Of a DNA stretch of 64,000 bases, positions 53,893 through 63,527 are shown piece by piece (position 1 is the stretch's first letter; each line of letters opens with the position of its first letter). Source of the stretch: Paenibacillus sp. HW567 (GTDB lineage Bacteria > Bacillota > Bacilli > Paenibacillales > Paenibacillaceae); assembly GCF_000374185.1 (NCBI RefSeq), contig NZ_KB910518.1, positions 5,292,857-5,356,856 of the forward strand, given 5' to 3'. The notes beneath the pieces are model-generated. The model did not search any database. It was not told the origin of the DNA and saw nothing but the letters and a program-made list of their open reading frames with translations. The position numbers and the translations under genes are program-made.

Positions 53893-55236
53893 TCAGTTCC
53901 TCCAAAGGTTAGTTTGCTCCACCCAGGCCAAGCCGTCACCGGTGTCCTTGCAGAGCAGGTTGATGTGGCCCATTTTGCGGCCGGTTTTGCTCTCGGTCTT
54001 GCCATATATATGAAGCTTGGGTGCTACACCAAGCCGGTTTGCTTCTTCATCCACTGTGCTGAATGCCTGTATGGCCCCGTCCAGATGCTGGCCGAGCACA
54101 TTCACCATTACCACGGGGGTCAGCAGCGTCGTGTCGCCAAGCGGCAGATTGCAGATCGCACGTACATGCTGCTCGAACTGCGAGGTTACGCAGGCGTCCA
54201 TCGTATAATGCCCGGAATTGTGCGGGCGCGGCGCCAGCTCGTTCACGAACAGCTCGCCGTCACCGGTGACGAACATTTCCACCGCCAGCAGTCCAACCGC
54301 ATTCAGACCGGCAATCAGCCGCTCTGCCAGCTCGCAGGCCCGCCGCTGAATCTCCTCCGACACTCTGGCGGGCACAATCGACAGATGCAGGATGTTGTTC
54401 ACATGGATGTTCTCTGCCGGCGGGAAGCTGCGGACCTCGCCGGAGGCGCTGCGGGCGGCAATCACAGAAATTTCGCAGCGGAAGGCGACAAATTTCTCCA
54501 GCACCAGCTCGGGTGCGTCTGTTCCCGGCGCCACCGACCGGAAGGCGGCTTCCAGCTCTTCCGGCTGGCGGATGACGGCTTGTCCCTTGCCGTCATACCC
54601 CCCTGTGGCTGTCTTCAGCACACAGGGCAGGCCCAGCTCCGCAGCCGCGGCGGTAAGCTCCGCCAGGCTGCCGACCTTGCGGTACGGGGCAACGGGCACG
54701 CCCGCCGCCTCGATCGCCGCCTTCTCGCGCAGCCGGTGCTGCGTCGTATACAGCAGGGCGCTGCCCTGCGGCACGTACGACTCCGCCGTCAACAGCGCGG
54801 CCACGTCCGCGTCGACGTTCTCGAACTCGTACGTGATGACGTCTGCGCGCTGCGCCAGCTCCCGCGCTGCATTCCGGTCGTCATACGCCGCTGTAATCTG
54901 CGGCGTCACCTGCCCGCAGGGCGCATCCGGCGCGGGATCGAGCGCCACGAAGCGGTAGCCCATGGCGCTGCCGGCCAGCGCCATCATGCGCCCGAGCTGC
55001 CCGCCGCCGAGCACGCCGACTGTGGCGCCGGGCAGCAGCGTCCGGGGCGTGCCTGCCCCCGGCGCGGCAGTGTCAGCCGAAGCGTCAACCGCCGGCTTCG
55101 AAATCCCCCTGCCTTGGAGACTCCCAGGCACCTTCAACTGTTCCCGGCTTCCTTGCCCGGCAGCCTCAAGGCCTTGCGCCTCCCGCTTCTCTGGCTCAGG
55201 CACCAGACCCTCACCCTTCAGCTCCTCCGGCCTCAT
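53893..55236 (-). CDS. purK: N5-carboxyaminoimidazole ribonucleotide synthase with N-terminal extension
   Basis: 447 aa. ATG 55236 overlaps the purE stop (ATGA), so this start is translationally coupled. The ATP-grasp enzyme proper begins only at ATVGVLGGGQLGRMMALAG near residue 70 and contains VLKTATGGYDGKGQAV, EKFVAFRCEISVIAAR and ELAPRPHNSGHYT. The ~68-residue front (PEELKGEGLVPEPEKRE onward) is charged, then Ala/Pro-rich, and absent from typical PurK. Converts AIR and bicarbonate to N5-CAIR. Confidence 0.93.
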   Translation of the reverse strand: MRPEELKGEGLVPEPEKREAQGLEAAGQGSREQLKVPGSLQGRGISKPAVDASADTAAPGAGTPRTLLPGATVGVLGGGQLGRMMALAGSAMGYRFVALDPAPDAPCGQVTPQITAAYDDRNAARELAQRADVITYEFENVDADVAALLTAESYVPQGSALLYTTQHRLREKAAIEAAGVPVAPYRKVGSLAELTAAAAELGLPCVLKTATGGYDGKGQAVIRQPEELEAAFRSVAPGTDAPELVLEKFVAFRCEISVIAARSASGEVRSFPPAENIHVNNILHLSIVPARVSEEIQRRACELAERLIAGLNAVGLLAVEMFVTGDGELFVNELAPRPHNSGHYTMDACVTSQFEQHVRAICNLPLGDTTLLTPVVMVNVLGQHLDGAIQAFSTVDEEANRLGVAPKLHIYGKTESKTGRKMGHINLLCKDTGDGLAWVEQTNLWRN

Positions 55237-55718
55237 AGGCTGTCGCTGCTTTCCAGCACTTCGCGCTGTATGGCATCGCGCCGCTGCTGCACCCGGCTCT
55301 GCACCTCAGGCTCGAACGCACCGATCATCTGCGCAGCGAGCAGCCCCGCGTTGATGGCCCCGGCGCGGCCAATCGCAACTGTCGCTACCGGAATGCCGCC
55401 CGGCATCTGCACAATGGAGAGCAGCGAGTCCAGACCGTTCAGAGCCTTTGACTGCACCGGCACTCCGATAACGGGCAGCATTGTCTTCGCTGCCACCATA
55501 CCCGGCAGATGCGCCGCGCCGCCCGCACCGGCAATAATCACACGCAAGCCGCGGCCTGCGGCCTCCTCCGCATACCGGAACATTAAGTCCGGTGTGCGGT
55601 GCGCCGAGATCACCTTTTTCTCATAAGCTACACCAAGCTCCTCAAGCACAAGGCAAGCCTGCTCCATTGTTTCCCAATCTGATTTGCTGCCCATGATGAC
55701 GCCAACCTGCACAGACAT
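55233..55718 (-). CDS. purE: N5-CAIR mutase
   Basis: 161 aa. Class I PurE: VGVIMGSKSDWETM, VISAHRTPDLMF, AGAGGAAHLPGMVAA with catalytic His, and VPVQSKALNGLDSLLS. Rearranges N5-CAIR to CAIR. First gene of the operon, about 260 bases downstream of the riboswitch. Confidence 0.97.
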   Translation of the reverse strand: MSVQVGVIMGSKSDWETMEQACLVLEELGVAYEKKVISAHRTPDLMFRYAEEAAGRGLRVIIAGAGGAAHLPGMVAAKTMLPVIGVPVQSKALNGLDSLLSIVQMPGGIPVATVAIGRAGAINAGLLAAQMIGAFEPEVQSRVQQRRDAIQREVLESSDSL

Positions 55719-55800
55719 GTTTCAACCTACCTTCCGCTCCCCAATTTAGAGACTCATTGCTATAAGTTTGTCCTGTTTCATTCCATTTTTCCATAAATCC

Positions 55801-55862
55801 GAAAAAAAAAGCCCGGATTCCAAACGCATGTTGCTGCGGGTGGACCCAGACTACTGCAGGAA
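55801..55862 (-). terminator. Riboswitch-controlled terminator before purE
   Basis: On the minus strand a stem of GTCTGGGTCC with GGAATCCGGGC and an inner GCA/TGC is followed by nine Ts (55802-55810 as A on plus). It lies about 120-180 bases past the aptamer and 80 before purE. The spacer contains further stems (CCGCC/GGCGG type at about 55926-55952, CCCGG/CCGGG at about 55875-55910) that could act as antiterminator; the exact switching helix is not resolved. Confidence 0.65.
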
Positions 55863-55978
55863 TAGGAGAACTGTCCCGGTGCACACTGCTTCTGCAGTCA
55901 CAGAACCGGGATAAGCGCACAGCTCGCCGCCCCTCGGTTCCGGGGCGGCGCTGACGGCCGTTCTAGTCATCCTATTTC

Positions 55979-56045
55979 CTCGTAGTCCGGCAATTTACGG
56001 TTACCGGGTAGAAACTTCCGGGCCTTATTCCCGGTTTTATACGAG
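55979..56045 (-). ncRNA. Purine riboswitch aptamer, guanine class
   Basis: Minus strand. P1 is CTCGTA with TACGAG (56040-56045 and 55979-55984). Between them lie GGAAGTTTCTACC and CCGTAAATTGCCGG, the conserved loop and junction text of the xpt-type aptamer. The junction before P1 reads GGACTACGAG, i.e. C at position 74, which reads guanine or hypoxanthine rather than adenine. It controls the pur operon by ending transcription when purine is high. Confidence 0.92.
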
Positions 56046-56222
56046 CTCTTCATAGATTCATCTTAACAATGCCCTACACTTCATGTCAACTTAAACACGA
56101 ACATTGTTATTTCCAGCAGTCAAAATGTTCGCTTTTGGGCACATTTGGAATCGTGATTTTACATATTCTCCAACATTTTATAGAAAAAAGGGGAACGCCT
56201 CAGCGCTCCTCCATCCAATCTA

Positions 56223-56657
56223 TTATTTAACGACCAATACCGGAATCCGGGCGCTCTGCACAACATTGTGGCTTACACTGCCCAGAACAAATTCGCGGAT
56301 TCCTCCGAGTCCGCGGCTGCCGATAACAATCACGTCAATGGCATGCTCCTTGGCATAGCTTAATATTACTTCAGCAGGCGAGCCCTGCAGCAGTTCAACA
56401 GTAGCATTCAATCCTTCAGCTTCCAGACGGCTTTTCACTTCATCGGTAGTTTGCACCGCCAAATCATAATAATCCTTGTTCACTGAGGCCGGCATAGGCG
56501 CAAGAGCTTCCCCGATGAAGAAACGCGGAAATTCAAAAGCGTGTACGACGTGAAGGGATGAACCCGGAGTTACCTTAGCCAGCTCGATTGCCCGCTCCAG
56601 TGCTTGATTGGAGGCCTTGGAACCGTCATAGGCAAGCAAAATTTTAGAGAATAACAT
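56223..56657 (-). CDS. Universal stress protein
   Basis: 144 aa from ATG 56657 (MLFSKILLAYDGSKAS). UspA fold with the ATP-binding text GSRGLGGIREFVLGSVS near residue 110 and VVQSARIPVLVV at the end. Cytosolic, of unspecified stress role. It is close to the divergent-looking pur leader but transcribed in the same direction; 56046-56222 shows only the pur promoter region. Confidence 0.9.
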   Translation of the reverse strand: MLFSKILLAYDGSKASNQALERAIELAKVTPGSSLHVVHAFEFPRFFIGEALAPMPASVNKDYYDLAVQTTDEVKSRLEAEGLNATVELLQGSPAEVILSYAKEHAIDVIVIGSRGLGGIREFVLGSVSHNVVQSARIPVLVVK

Positions 56658-56683
56658 GTACGCCACCTCTTCTTCTGTTTTGT

Positions 56684-56947
56684 TTATCCCAAAAAATAAC
56701 CATACAGCAAGATATTCAGCAGCAGCAAGAGCGGAATTCCGATCCTGAAGGAAGTATGCCTGGTCTTGTGGCGCTTGCGGTACATGGCGATCAGCACACC
56801 CAGCGCGCCGCCCATAAATGCCAGCAAAAACAATGTTTTTTCCGGCACCCGGTCCCGTCTTTTCCGGGCTCTGTTCTTGTCCTCGGACATGACCACATAC
56901 CCGATAATATTGATCAGTGCGAACCACAGCAATACAACCTGGAGCAT
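56684..56947 (-). CDS. DUF1294 small membrane protein
   Basis: 87 aa with three hydrophobic segments and the basic central loop MSEDKNRARKRRDRVPEKTL; the family text FLLAFMGGALGVLIAMYRKRHKTRH is complete. Function unknown. 26 bases before the universal stress gene on the same strand. Confidence 0.85.
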   Translation of the reverse strand: MLQVVLLWFALINIIGYVVMSEDKNRARKRRDRVPEKTLFLLAFMGGALGVLIAMYRKRHKTRHTSFRIGIPLLLLLNILLYGYFLG

Positions 56948-57028
56948 CCTTTCCGGCCCCTCCTCCCAGACATCCTATCTACCATTTATTATATTACCCT
57001 TTTGGGCAAAAAACCAATATTCCTTACA

Positions 57029-58243
57029 TCACCTGTTGGCTACATGCCCGGATTTCCCCTGCTCCCTGCCAATTGCGCCAGTATCCTTGATCCATACCCA
57101 GGACAACACCGCAGCAAGCCCCGCCGCAAGGCCTCCAAGCCAGAACCCTCCCCGCAGCCCATACGCTGCACTCATCCAGCCCGCTACAAAAGGACCGCCC
57201 GACATGCCGATAGCATACACTGCCTGATAAAAGCCCATCGCCGTAGCCCGCTTGAACGGAGCCACCCCGGAGACCGATTTGCCCAGCAGCAGCGGAAAAA
57301 TCAAGCCCTGCATAAAGCCGTTCCCCACCTGTGTCGCGCATAGTGCCGCAAGATTCGGCATCGAAGGGATCAAGAGCGTGAACAGCGCACTTCCGGCAAA
57401 ACCGAGCATCAGCGTTCCCCGGTCGCCCAGCAGCCTGCCGAATAACCGTGAACCGTAGAGTGTAGCTACAGCATGCGGCAGCATAAAAGCCAGTGTCAGC
57501 CAGCCCAGGCTCTCCTTGCTCGCCCCGATATTCAGCGCCTGGTTCGGAGTATAGCCGAACATCGTAATGAACAGCACGCAATGCGCCAGCACCGATAAAA
57601 GCGACACCCTGACCAGCAGCGGCTCTTTGATCACTCCAGCCAGGTCCTTAATCTGAATTGCGCTTTCGCGCTTCTCCATCTGCTGCTCCGGCAAGCGGAG
57701 CGCAAGCAGCAGGGCTGCGGCCGCCACCAATCCGCCAATCACAAACGGGGTATTCCAGCCCCAATGCTGAACCATATACCCGCTGATCATCATGCTTGCG
57801 AGCTGCGCAATCACGGTAGTGAACTGCAGCATGCCCATGGCTTTTCCGGCATCCTCCTTCGGGAAATACCCGGCGAACATCACCGAATATACAACCCACG
57901 CCGAGGCCGCAATCCCGGATACCGCACGAGCCGCCAGCGCCCAGCCTGGATGCGATCCCGCCATGAACAGCAGACAGCTTGCCCCGCTGGCAATCAAGCC
58001 AAGATAGATGAACGGCCGGCGGCGGTTCAGAACATCCGAACCAATGCCAATCGGGAGCCGGAACAGAATTTGCATCAGCCCGTACACTCCCAGCACCGAA
58101 CCCACCATAACATAAGAGGCTCCCAGATGTTCTACATACGGCGAGAGCACCGGAACATAAATATAGGAAGAAAACCAGAACATAAAGACAATTATCAAAA
58201 AGAAAAGCCGGCTGCCTCCCCTGCTTCCCTTGACCTCGGCCAC
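57029..58243 (-). CDS. MFS transporter
   Basis: About 404 aa. I prefer GTG 58243 (VAEVKGSRGG) behind AAGGAA; TTG 58279 is twelve codons longer with a poor site. Twelve hydrophobic segments with a central basic loop; the loop 2-3 motif is LPIGIGSDVLNRRRPF. A drug- or sugar-efflux type permease; substrate unknown. The 57024-57581 frame in another phase is a shadow. Confidence 0.85.
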   Translation of the reverse strand: MAEVKGSRGGSRLFFLIIVFMFWFSSYIYVPVLSPYVEHLGASYVMVGSVLGVYGLMQILFRLPIGIGSDVLNRRRPFIYLGLIASGASCLLFMAGSHPGWALAARAVSGIAASAWVVYSVMFAGYFPKEDAGKAMGMLQFTTVIAQLASMMISGYMVQHWGWNTPFVIGGLVAAAALLLALRLPEQQMEKRESAIQIKDLAGVIKEPLLVRVSLLSVLAHCVLFITMFGYTPNQALNIGASKESLGWLTLAFMLPHAVATLYGSRLFGRLLGDRGTLMLGFAGSALFTLLIPSMPNLAALCATQVGNGFMQGLIFPLLLGKSVSGVAPFKRATAMGFYQAVYAIGMSGGPFVAGWMSAAYGLRGGFWLGGLAAGLAAVLSWVWIKDTGAIGREQGKSGHVANR

Positions 58244-58372
58244 CCGTTCTTCCTTTCCTTGCCGCTGAACCGTCGCCAATCCATCACCCGCTCCATCTGC
58301 AATTTTCCTGATATCGGTCCATTCATTTTCAATCTCTTTGGTAAGTTGCTATTTTCGATAACTCTGCTTCAC

Positions 58373-60511
58373 TTACTTCCCCTTCTCCTTGGCTTCCATT
58401 GCCGCCTTCAGCAGCTCGCCCAGGTTCGATCCAACACTCTCCGGTTTGCTGTACTGCTGCACCAGCTTCTGCTGCTCGCGCTTGTTGATATGCTTGTGGT
58501 CCTTGTCCATTGTTTCCGTAATTCCACAGCCAAGACACTGCACATAACGCCCGGCCTTGCCCTCTTTAAGCTCCATCTTCTTATGGCACTGCGGACAGCG
58601 GCGGTTCGACAATTGCTTTTCACCCGCCCGGGTATAGCCGCAGTCATCCGCAGGACAGACCAGCAGCTTGCCGCGTTTGGTCTTTTTCTCCAGCATTCTC
58701 GTTCCACAATTCGGACAATGGCTGCTGGAGACATTATGCGGCTTGTATTCCGCCCCGCTGTTCTTCACACCGGATACCAGTTCTTGGGCCATACTGCGGA
58801 TTCCCTGTAGAAAAGGCTCCGGCCGCCCCTGCCCGCGGGCGATCTTCTCAAGCTCCGCTTCCCAGAGTGCCGTAAGCTCCGGCGTACGCAACTGACTCGA
58901 CACCAGCCCGATCAACTGCTTGCCTTTCCCAGTTGGATGCAGCAGATTGCCTTGGCGCTCAATAGTATCGGAGCTGACCAGCTTCTCGATAATATCGGCG
59001 CGGGTCGCAGGCGTCCCAAGACCATGCTTCTCCATCTGCGTCAGCAGCGAAGCTTCATTATAACGCTTCGGCGGCTGCGTCCGGCCTGGACGAATAATGC
59101 AGCGCTGCACGGTAACAGCTTCGCCTTCACGCAGCTCCGGCAGCTTCACACTGCCTGCCGCCGGTTCATCCGCAGTATTCTCCTCTTCATCATCGCTGCT
59201 CATATCCCCGCCGTAGACCTCTCGCCAGCCGGCGTCTTTTACCGTGGTTCCTTTAACATTGAAGCTTTCGCCTTCCACATTCACCGTCACAGTTACTGCA
59301 TCATAACGTGCCGGAGCATAGAACAGGCTGATGAACCGCCGCACGATCAGATCATACAGCTTGCGCTCCTCTGCACTTAGCAGATTCAGCAGTACTGTCT
59401 GCTCTGTAGGGATAATTGCGTGGTGATCGCTCACCTTGCTGTCGTCTACAATCCGTTTGGTTATCGGCAGAGGCTTGCGCAGCAGCGGTCTTGCAAGTGC
59501 TGCGTAAGGTCCGACCGCCACGCTGTCCAATCTTTCTTTTAACGTGGCGGTCATATCCGAGGTCAGATAACGGCTATCCGTGCGCGGATACGTTACCAGC
59601 TTATACTGCTCATAGAGCCGCTGAAGCACGCTGGATGTCTGCTTTGCCGAGAAGCCGAACTTGCGGTTGGCATCGCGCTGCAGCTCTGTTAAATCATAGG
59701 CCAGCGGATGCGGCTCACTCTTCTCGCTCTTATGCACCTTGGCAATACGTCCGCTTCGTCCGGTAACCTTTTCCTTCAGCACTGCCGTTTTGTCCCGGTC
59801 AAAAATACGCCCATCCCCGCCATGAGCCCGCCAGCCCGCCTGAAAGCTGCCAAAGTCAGCCGTCAGTTGGTCATACTCCTGGGAACGAAACCCGGTAATT
59901 TCACCTTCCCGGTCCATGATCATGCCCAGCGTCGGTGTCTGCACCCGTCCGGCAGACAGCGGCGCACCGAACTTGCAGGTCAGTGCCCGCGTCACGTTAA
60001 GCCCAATCATCCAATCCGCCTCCGCGCGGCAGCGGGCCGATTCATACAGCCGGTCAAAATCCCGGCCCGGCCGCAGCGACGCGAAGCCTTCCTTAATCGC
60101 TTTATCCGTCTGCGAGGAAATCCACAGACGCCGGAACGGCTTGCGCCAGCCGGCCATATTCATAATCCAGCGCGCCAGCAGCTCGCCTTCACGCGCCGCA
60201 TCCGTGGCGACAACCAGCTCCTCAATATCCTGCCGTTTCATAAGCTGCTGTACCGCCTTGTACTGCTGGTTCGTTTCCCGCAGCACCTTCAGCTTCGTCT
60301 TCTCGGGCAGGATCGGCAAATCCTCCAATGCCCAAGCCGCGTATTTATGATTATAGTCTTCAGGCTCTGCCAGGCCCACTAAATGGCCCAAAGCCCAGGT
60401 GACGACATATTTAGGACCTTCAATATAGCTTTTTTGCTTATTTCCACAGCCCATCACCCGCGCAATCTCACGCGCTACCGATGGCTTTTCCGCAAGTACC
60501 AATACCTTCAT
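58373..60511 (-). CDS. topB: DNA topoisomerase III
   Basis: 712 aa, type IA topoisomerase. TOPRIM at the start (VLAEKPSVAREIARVMG), catalytic Tyr in LVTYPRTDSRYL, GLGTPATRADIIEKL. The C-terminus has two zinc ribbons (CPNCGTRMLEKK ... CPADDCGY, and CPQCHKKMELKEG ... CLGCG). Decatenates and relaxes DNA. Length is typical for the Bacillus form. Confidence 0.95.
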   Translation of the reverse strand: MKVLVLAEKPSVAREIARVMGCGNKQKSYIEGPKYVVTWALGHLVGLAEPEDYNHKYAAWALEDLPILPEKTKLKVLRETNQQYKAVQQLMKRQDIEELVVATDAAREGELLARWIMNMAGWRKPFRRLWISSQTDKAIKEGFASLRPGRDFDRLYESARCRAEADWMIGLNVTRALTCKFGAPLSAGRVQTPTLGMIMDREGEITGFRSQEYDQLTADFGSFQAGWRAHGGDGRIFDRDKTAVLKEKVTGRSGRIAKVHKSEKSEPHPLAYDLTELQRDANRKFGFSAKQTSSVLQRLYEQYKLVTYPRTDSRYLTSDMTATLKERLDSVAVGPYAALARPLLRKPLPITKRIVDDSKVSDHHAIIPTEQTVLLNLLSAEERKLYDLIVRRFISLFYAPARYDAVTVTVNVEGESFNVKGTTVKDAGWREVYGGDMSSDDEEENTADEPAAGSVKLPELREGEAVTVQRCIIRPGRTQPPKRYNEASLLTQMEKHGLGTPATRADIIEKLVSSDTIERQGNLLHPTGKGKQLIGLVSSQLRTPELTALWEAELEKIARGQGRPEPFLQGIRSMAQELVSGVKNSGAEYKPHNVSSSHCPNCGTRMLEKKTKRGKLLVCPADDCGYTRAGEKQLSNRRCPQCHKKMELKEGKAGRYVQCLGCGITETMDKDHKHINKREQQKLVQQYSKPESVGSNLGELLKAAMEAKEKGK

Positions 60512-60633
60512 AGCTCTCTCCCTTCCTTTTCAACATCTCATTATACCATGATCCCAACTCCGCAAATATCGTCAGGCTGAATCTGCGCGGACAATAATAC
60601 AATAAATATCCTAATAGAGCTGCTATAACGCAA

Positions 60634-60668
60634 CAAAGACCGTAGCTGCTGAACAGACACGGTCTTTG
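60634..60668 (-). terminator. Terminator after the thioesterase gene
   Basis: AAAGACCGT pairs with ACGGTCTTT around a 17-base loop, just past the stop at 60675 on the minus strand, before the topB leader. Confidence 0.65.
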
Positions 60669-60674
60669 CATAGA

Positions 60675-61415
60675 TCAGAACTCCAGGCATGCTGTAAAAA
60701 ACACCTTATCCCCTGCTACTCCCTGTACAAATATACCTTCATTAGTTAAGGCGGACCGCCAGATCTGCATTTCATCTCCGAACTTGGCTTCCTGTGCATA
60801 AGTAATCCGAAAACGCCTTAGCTCCTTCGCCCCCCACTCCTCCAAAGACAAGGCATCACAGCAGATTTCTCCATACCGTGCGTTATTTAAGTGATGGTTA
60901 CTGTCCAGCCCGCTGAACCTAACCTGATATAGATAAGCCTCCTGTAGAGTTACGCCTTCAGGGATTGTGACCTTGTCCGGTATGGACCCAACTGAATCAG
61001 CCTCATAATGGTTTACCGGTACAGGAAGAGCTGTTGGCCGTAAAAGCTTCCGCTTCTCAATATCCACAAGCGCCCAGATCGAGCGTGCTACAGCCACCTC
61101 TAAATGGTCCTTGTCATAAATGCGATAATCCCGCTGCCATAATGCCCCTTTCGTGCCTTTGCTCCAGGTCCGCACTGTTAACTGATCATTTCGCCTGGGC
61201 ATCCGGCCAAGCTCAAGATCAAGGGTGATCAACATCCAGCCCATCCCGGCCGCCAGCATTTGCTCCAGCCCCAAACCAAGTGCACCCACGGCAGAATCCG
61301 CTGTACGCTGCATCATTTCCAGAATGAAAGAAAGCTTGCCGTGGGCACGGTAATCCGTATCGCTTGCCTGTAGTACAAAGTTCTCTGTCCACAGAAGATT
61401 AGTTGTATTATCCAC
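60675..61415 (-). CDS. Acyl-ACP thioesterase
   Basis: 246 aa, two hot-dog domains as in plant FatA/FatB and their bacterial relatives. Domain 1 has YRAHGKLSFILEMMQRTAD and GWMLITLDLEL; domain 2 starts with the active-site region SGLDSNHHLNNARYGE (Asp/Asn-x-His). It releases fatty acids from acyl carrier protein. Single gene. Confidence 0.88.
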   Translation of the reverse strand: MDNTTNLLWTENFVLQASDTDYRAHGKLSFILEMMQRTADSAVGALGLGLEQMLAAGMGWMLITLDLELGRMPRRNDQLTVRTWSKGTKGALWQRDYRIYDKDHLEVAVARSIWALVDIEKRKLLRPTALPVPVNHYEADSVGSIPDKVTIPEGVTLQEAYLYQVRFSGLDSNHHLNNARYGEICCDALSLEEWGAKELRRFRITYAQEAKFGDEMQIWRSALTNEGIFVQGVAGDKVFFTACLEF

Positions 61416-61627
61416 TACTCTATCCCCTTTGCAAAATAAGAACGTGAATTAAGTATAAAAAGTACTATGTATCCACAAATATTCTACACTATCCACATTA
61501 ACTGGGGAGTACTTCGTCAAAAATAGAATCAAACGCTCTATTCACATGTAGACAATTTTTTTCATTCTTGTTGGCCCATATTATATCCACAATCTTCAGA
61601 TTACTTAAAGCTACTTCTCATTTCTTG

Positions 61628-61662
61628 CAAAAAAAAGCCCGCATCTGCCATCAGGCAGACCC
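61628..61662 (-). terminator. Terminator of the sigma/DUF4179 operon
   Basis: GTCTGCC and GGCAGAT pair around TGAT, extended by CGGG/GCGGGC text, and eight Ts follow on the minus strand. The rest of 61416-61627 holds no gene. Confidence 0.75.
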
Positions 61663-61702
61663 GAACTTCTCTTTGCAGCACGATGATTTGCACAGAACCG
61701 GC

Positions 61703-62896
61703 TTAAGGAATTTGAATCGTTTGTTCAAGCTCTGGATAGTAATACTTCACCGGTTTTCCGTCGGCACCCTTCAAAGGCTTGAAATTTTTGTCAACGGCTT
61801 GTGTAAATGGCTTAACCGTAATTGTTTTTGGCGTTTTTGGAAACGGATCGAAGTCAAGATCATTAATAGGATGTGTTGTGACAGATGAACTATATATAAA
61901 TCCAAGTTGAGGTAACGCATTATTACTTTGATCGCCCACAATTTCATAAAACATTTCGGAAGTGCTGTAGCCGGATACTGGCTTCGGCAAGCTTGGAACC
62001 TTACCTTCTTCGTTAACCACCAATCTGCTAGTGGCCGGAGTCAATTCCAGTTTTTTAATCGTATAGCTGAAATCCTGTGTCTTTTTCGTTTGGTTCAGAT
62101 CTAGTTTGACAATGCCTTCCGTAACCTTTTTCACCGGCACCTTGAATTCAAAAGGCTCCCCGATCTGTGTTATCGGTATACTGATACTTAATTCAAATTC
62201 ATTACCATAGCTTTCAGTATTACTCAGCTTTCTAAAATCATATAAAAGGGTATTCTTTTTCCCGTCAACATCACCAATAATCGAGGTTCCATACGCTACT
62301 TCTTTTCCATCCGGCATTTTTACAACGGCTGAACCCAGCAGCCCTTTCACAGACTGGTCCAATGTTATTTTTGCATGCTCTTCTTTCACAGCCGGATCGA
62401 ACTTAATGGGTTCAATCATTTGCTCTGCCATCATCTTGTCGTTATGAATACCTTCACGTTCAACCGCCAGCGCCAACCGCGTGCCGTCATAATAGATATC
62501 TGTAAGCTTCAATGTCACCCCACCGTGGGTAACGCTTTGATTAGGAGCCGTGAATAGACTTTTTTCACCTGCATTTTGGAGCCCCTTATCCTCCATATCT
62601 TTAAAAACATTTCCCACAATAGGAATCTGCTTCAACGTATCCGCCATAACCGGTGATACAAATCCGCTCCCGATAATCCCCGCGCCCAGTATTGCTGCTG
62701 CCGCTGCGGCTACCAGCGTTTTTTTCATGAACCTGCCGCCACGTTTGATCGGCGCTCTTTTCTCCATATCCTCTTCTTCTCCTATTCGCTTCATAATGAA
62801 TTCGCTGAAACTGTCTACCGGCATCTCATGATTTTGGACCACTTGACGAATGTCCTCCATGTTCCGGCTGTCAGTTTGATCTTGCCACTTCTCCAT
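61703..62896 (-). CDS. DUF4179 anti-sigma-like membrane protein
   Basis: 397 aa from ATG 62896 (MEKWQDQTDSRNM) behind GGAGGAGG. A cytosolic part of ~60 residues, one membrane segment (TLVAAAAAAILGAGIIGSGF), then the DUF4179 domain outside (MADTLKQIPIVGNVFKDM) and a beta-rich C-terminal part. It overlaps the end of the ECF sigma gene by 26 bases, the usual layout of sigma/anti-sigma pairs, so it probably holds that sigma factor at the membrane. Confidence 0.85.
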   Translation of the reverse strand: MEKWQDQTDSRNMEDIRQVVQNHEMPVDSFSEFIMKRIGEEEDMEKRAPIKRGGRFMKKTLVAAAAAAILGAGIIGSGFVSPVMADTLKQIPIVGNVFKDMEDKGLQNAGEKSLFTAPNQSVTHGGVTLKLTDIYYDGTRLALAVEREGIHNDKMMAEQMIEPIKFDPAVKEEHAKITLDQSVKGLLGSAVVKMPDGKEVAYGTSIIGDVDGKKNTLLYDFRKLSNTESYGNEFELSISIPITQIGEPFEFKVPVKKVTEGIVKLDLNQTKKTQDFSYTIKKLELTPATSRLVVNEEGKVPSLPKPVSGYSTSEMFYEIVGDQSNNALPQLGFIYSSSVTTHPINDLDFDPFPKTPKTITVKPFTQAVDKNFKPLKGADGKPVKYYYPELEQTIQIP

Positions 62897-63458
62897 GAGA
62901 GCCTCCTCCTTCAATCATTCTTTGCCGGACCAGCTTTTTGCGCAGACGTTCGAATTTCTTGCGTAAGGTTGCAGGATTGCACTCCATAATTTGACCCATT
63001 TCTTCAAAACTGTACTGCTCGACCACCTTGAGAATCAGAAGATTGCGTTCTTCAGCCGTCAGTTCATCTATAAGCAGCTTCTGAAACGGATCGTCGTCTT
63101 TGAGATTATAGTAGGCATTGGGTCGCTGTTCTTTATATAGAGATAAAAGACGGTTGCGCCGCTTACGCTTGCGAATCTGGTCCAGGCAATGATGGTAGGC
63201 CACTTTATAAAGCCAGGCGGAAAAAGATACACGTTCCTCATATCGCCGCAGTTCCCGGTATACTTTTACAAATACCTCCTGAACGGCATCTTCTGCCTCT
63301 TCACGATTTCTTAAAATATAATAACAATACGTATATATCTGTTTTTCAAAAGCGCGGATTATCGTTGCAAAAGCTTCACGGTTGCCTGCTTTCACCTGTT
63401 CTATGGCTTCACTAATTACAAATGGATTAACTTGCCCCCCGGGGGTACGTTGTTCCAA
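62871..63458 (-). CDS. ECF-type RNA polymerase sigma factor
   Basis: 195 aa from TTG 63458 (LEQRTPGGQVNPF) behind AAGGAGGTG. Region 2 is clear (REEAEDAVQEVFVKVYREL, AWLYKVAYHHCLDQIRKRK) and region 4 has QYSFEEMGQIMECNPATLR. A SigV/SigM-like regulator of envelope or stress genes; its own promoter and target set are unknown. Coupled with the DUF4179 protein. Confidence 0.9.
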   Translation of the reverse strand: MEQRTPGGQVNPFVISEAIEQVKAGNREAFATIIRAFEKQIYTYCYYILRNREEAEDAVQEVFVKVYRELRRYEERVSFSAWLYKVAYHHCLDQIRKRKRRNRLLSLYKEQRPNAYYNLKDDDPFQKLLIDELTAEERNLLILKVVEQYSFEEMGQIMECNPATLRKKFERLRKKLVRQRMIEGGGSHGEVARSN

Positions 63459-63527
63459 AGAATCACCTCCTTGCTAACCGCCTACACTTATATAACGTTC
63501 TCTTATTTCCTAATCGTGACCAACTAT

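Noticed and set aside
53620..55626. 668-codon plus-strand frame opposite purB, purK and purE
   Set aside because: Antisense shadow of GC-rich coding sequence of three clear pur genes.
57024..57581. 185-codon minus-strand frame in the MFS gene
   Set aside because: Different phase of the transporter gene, Cys/Gly-rich and without a start signal.
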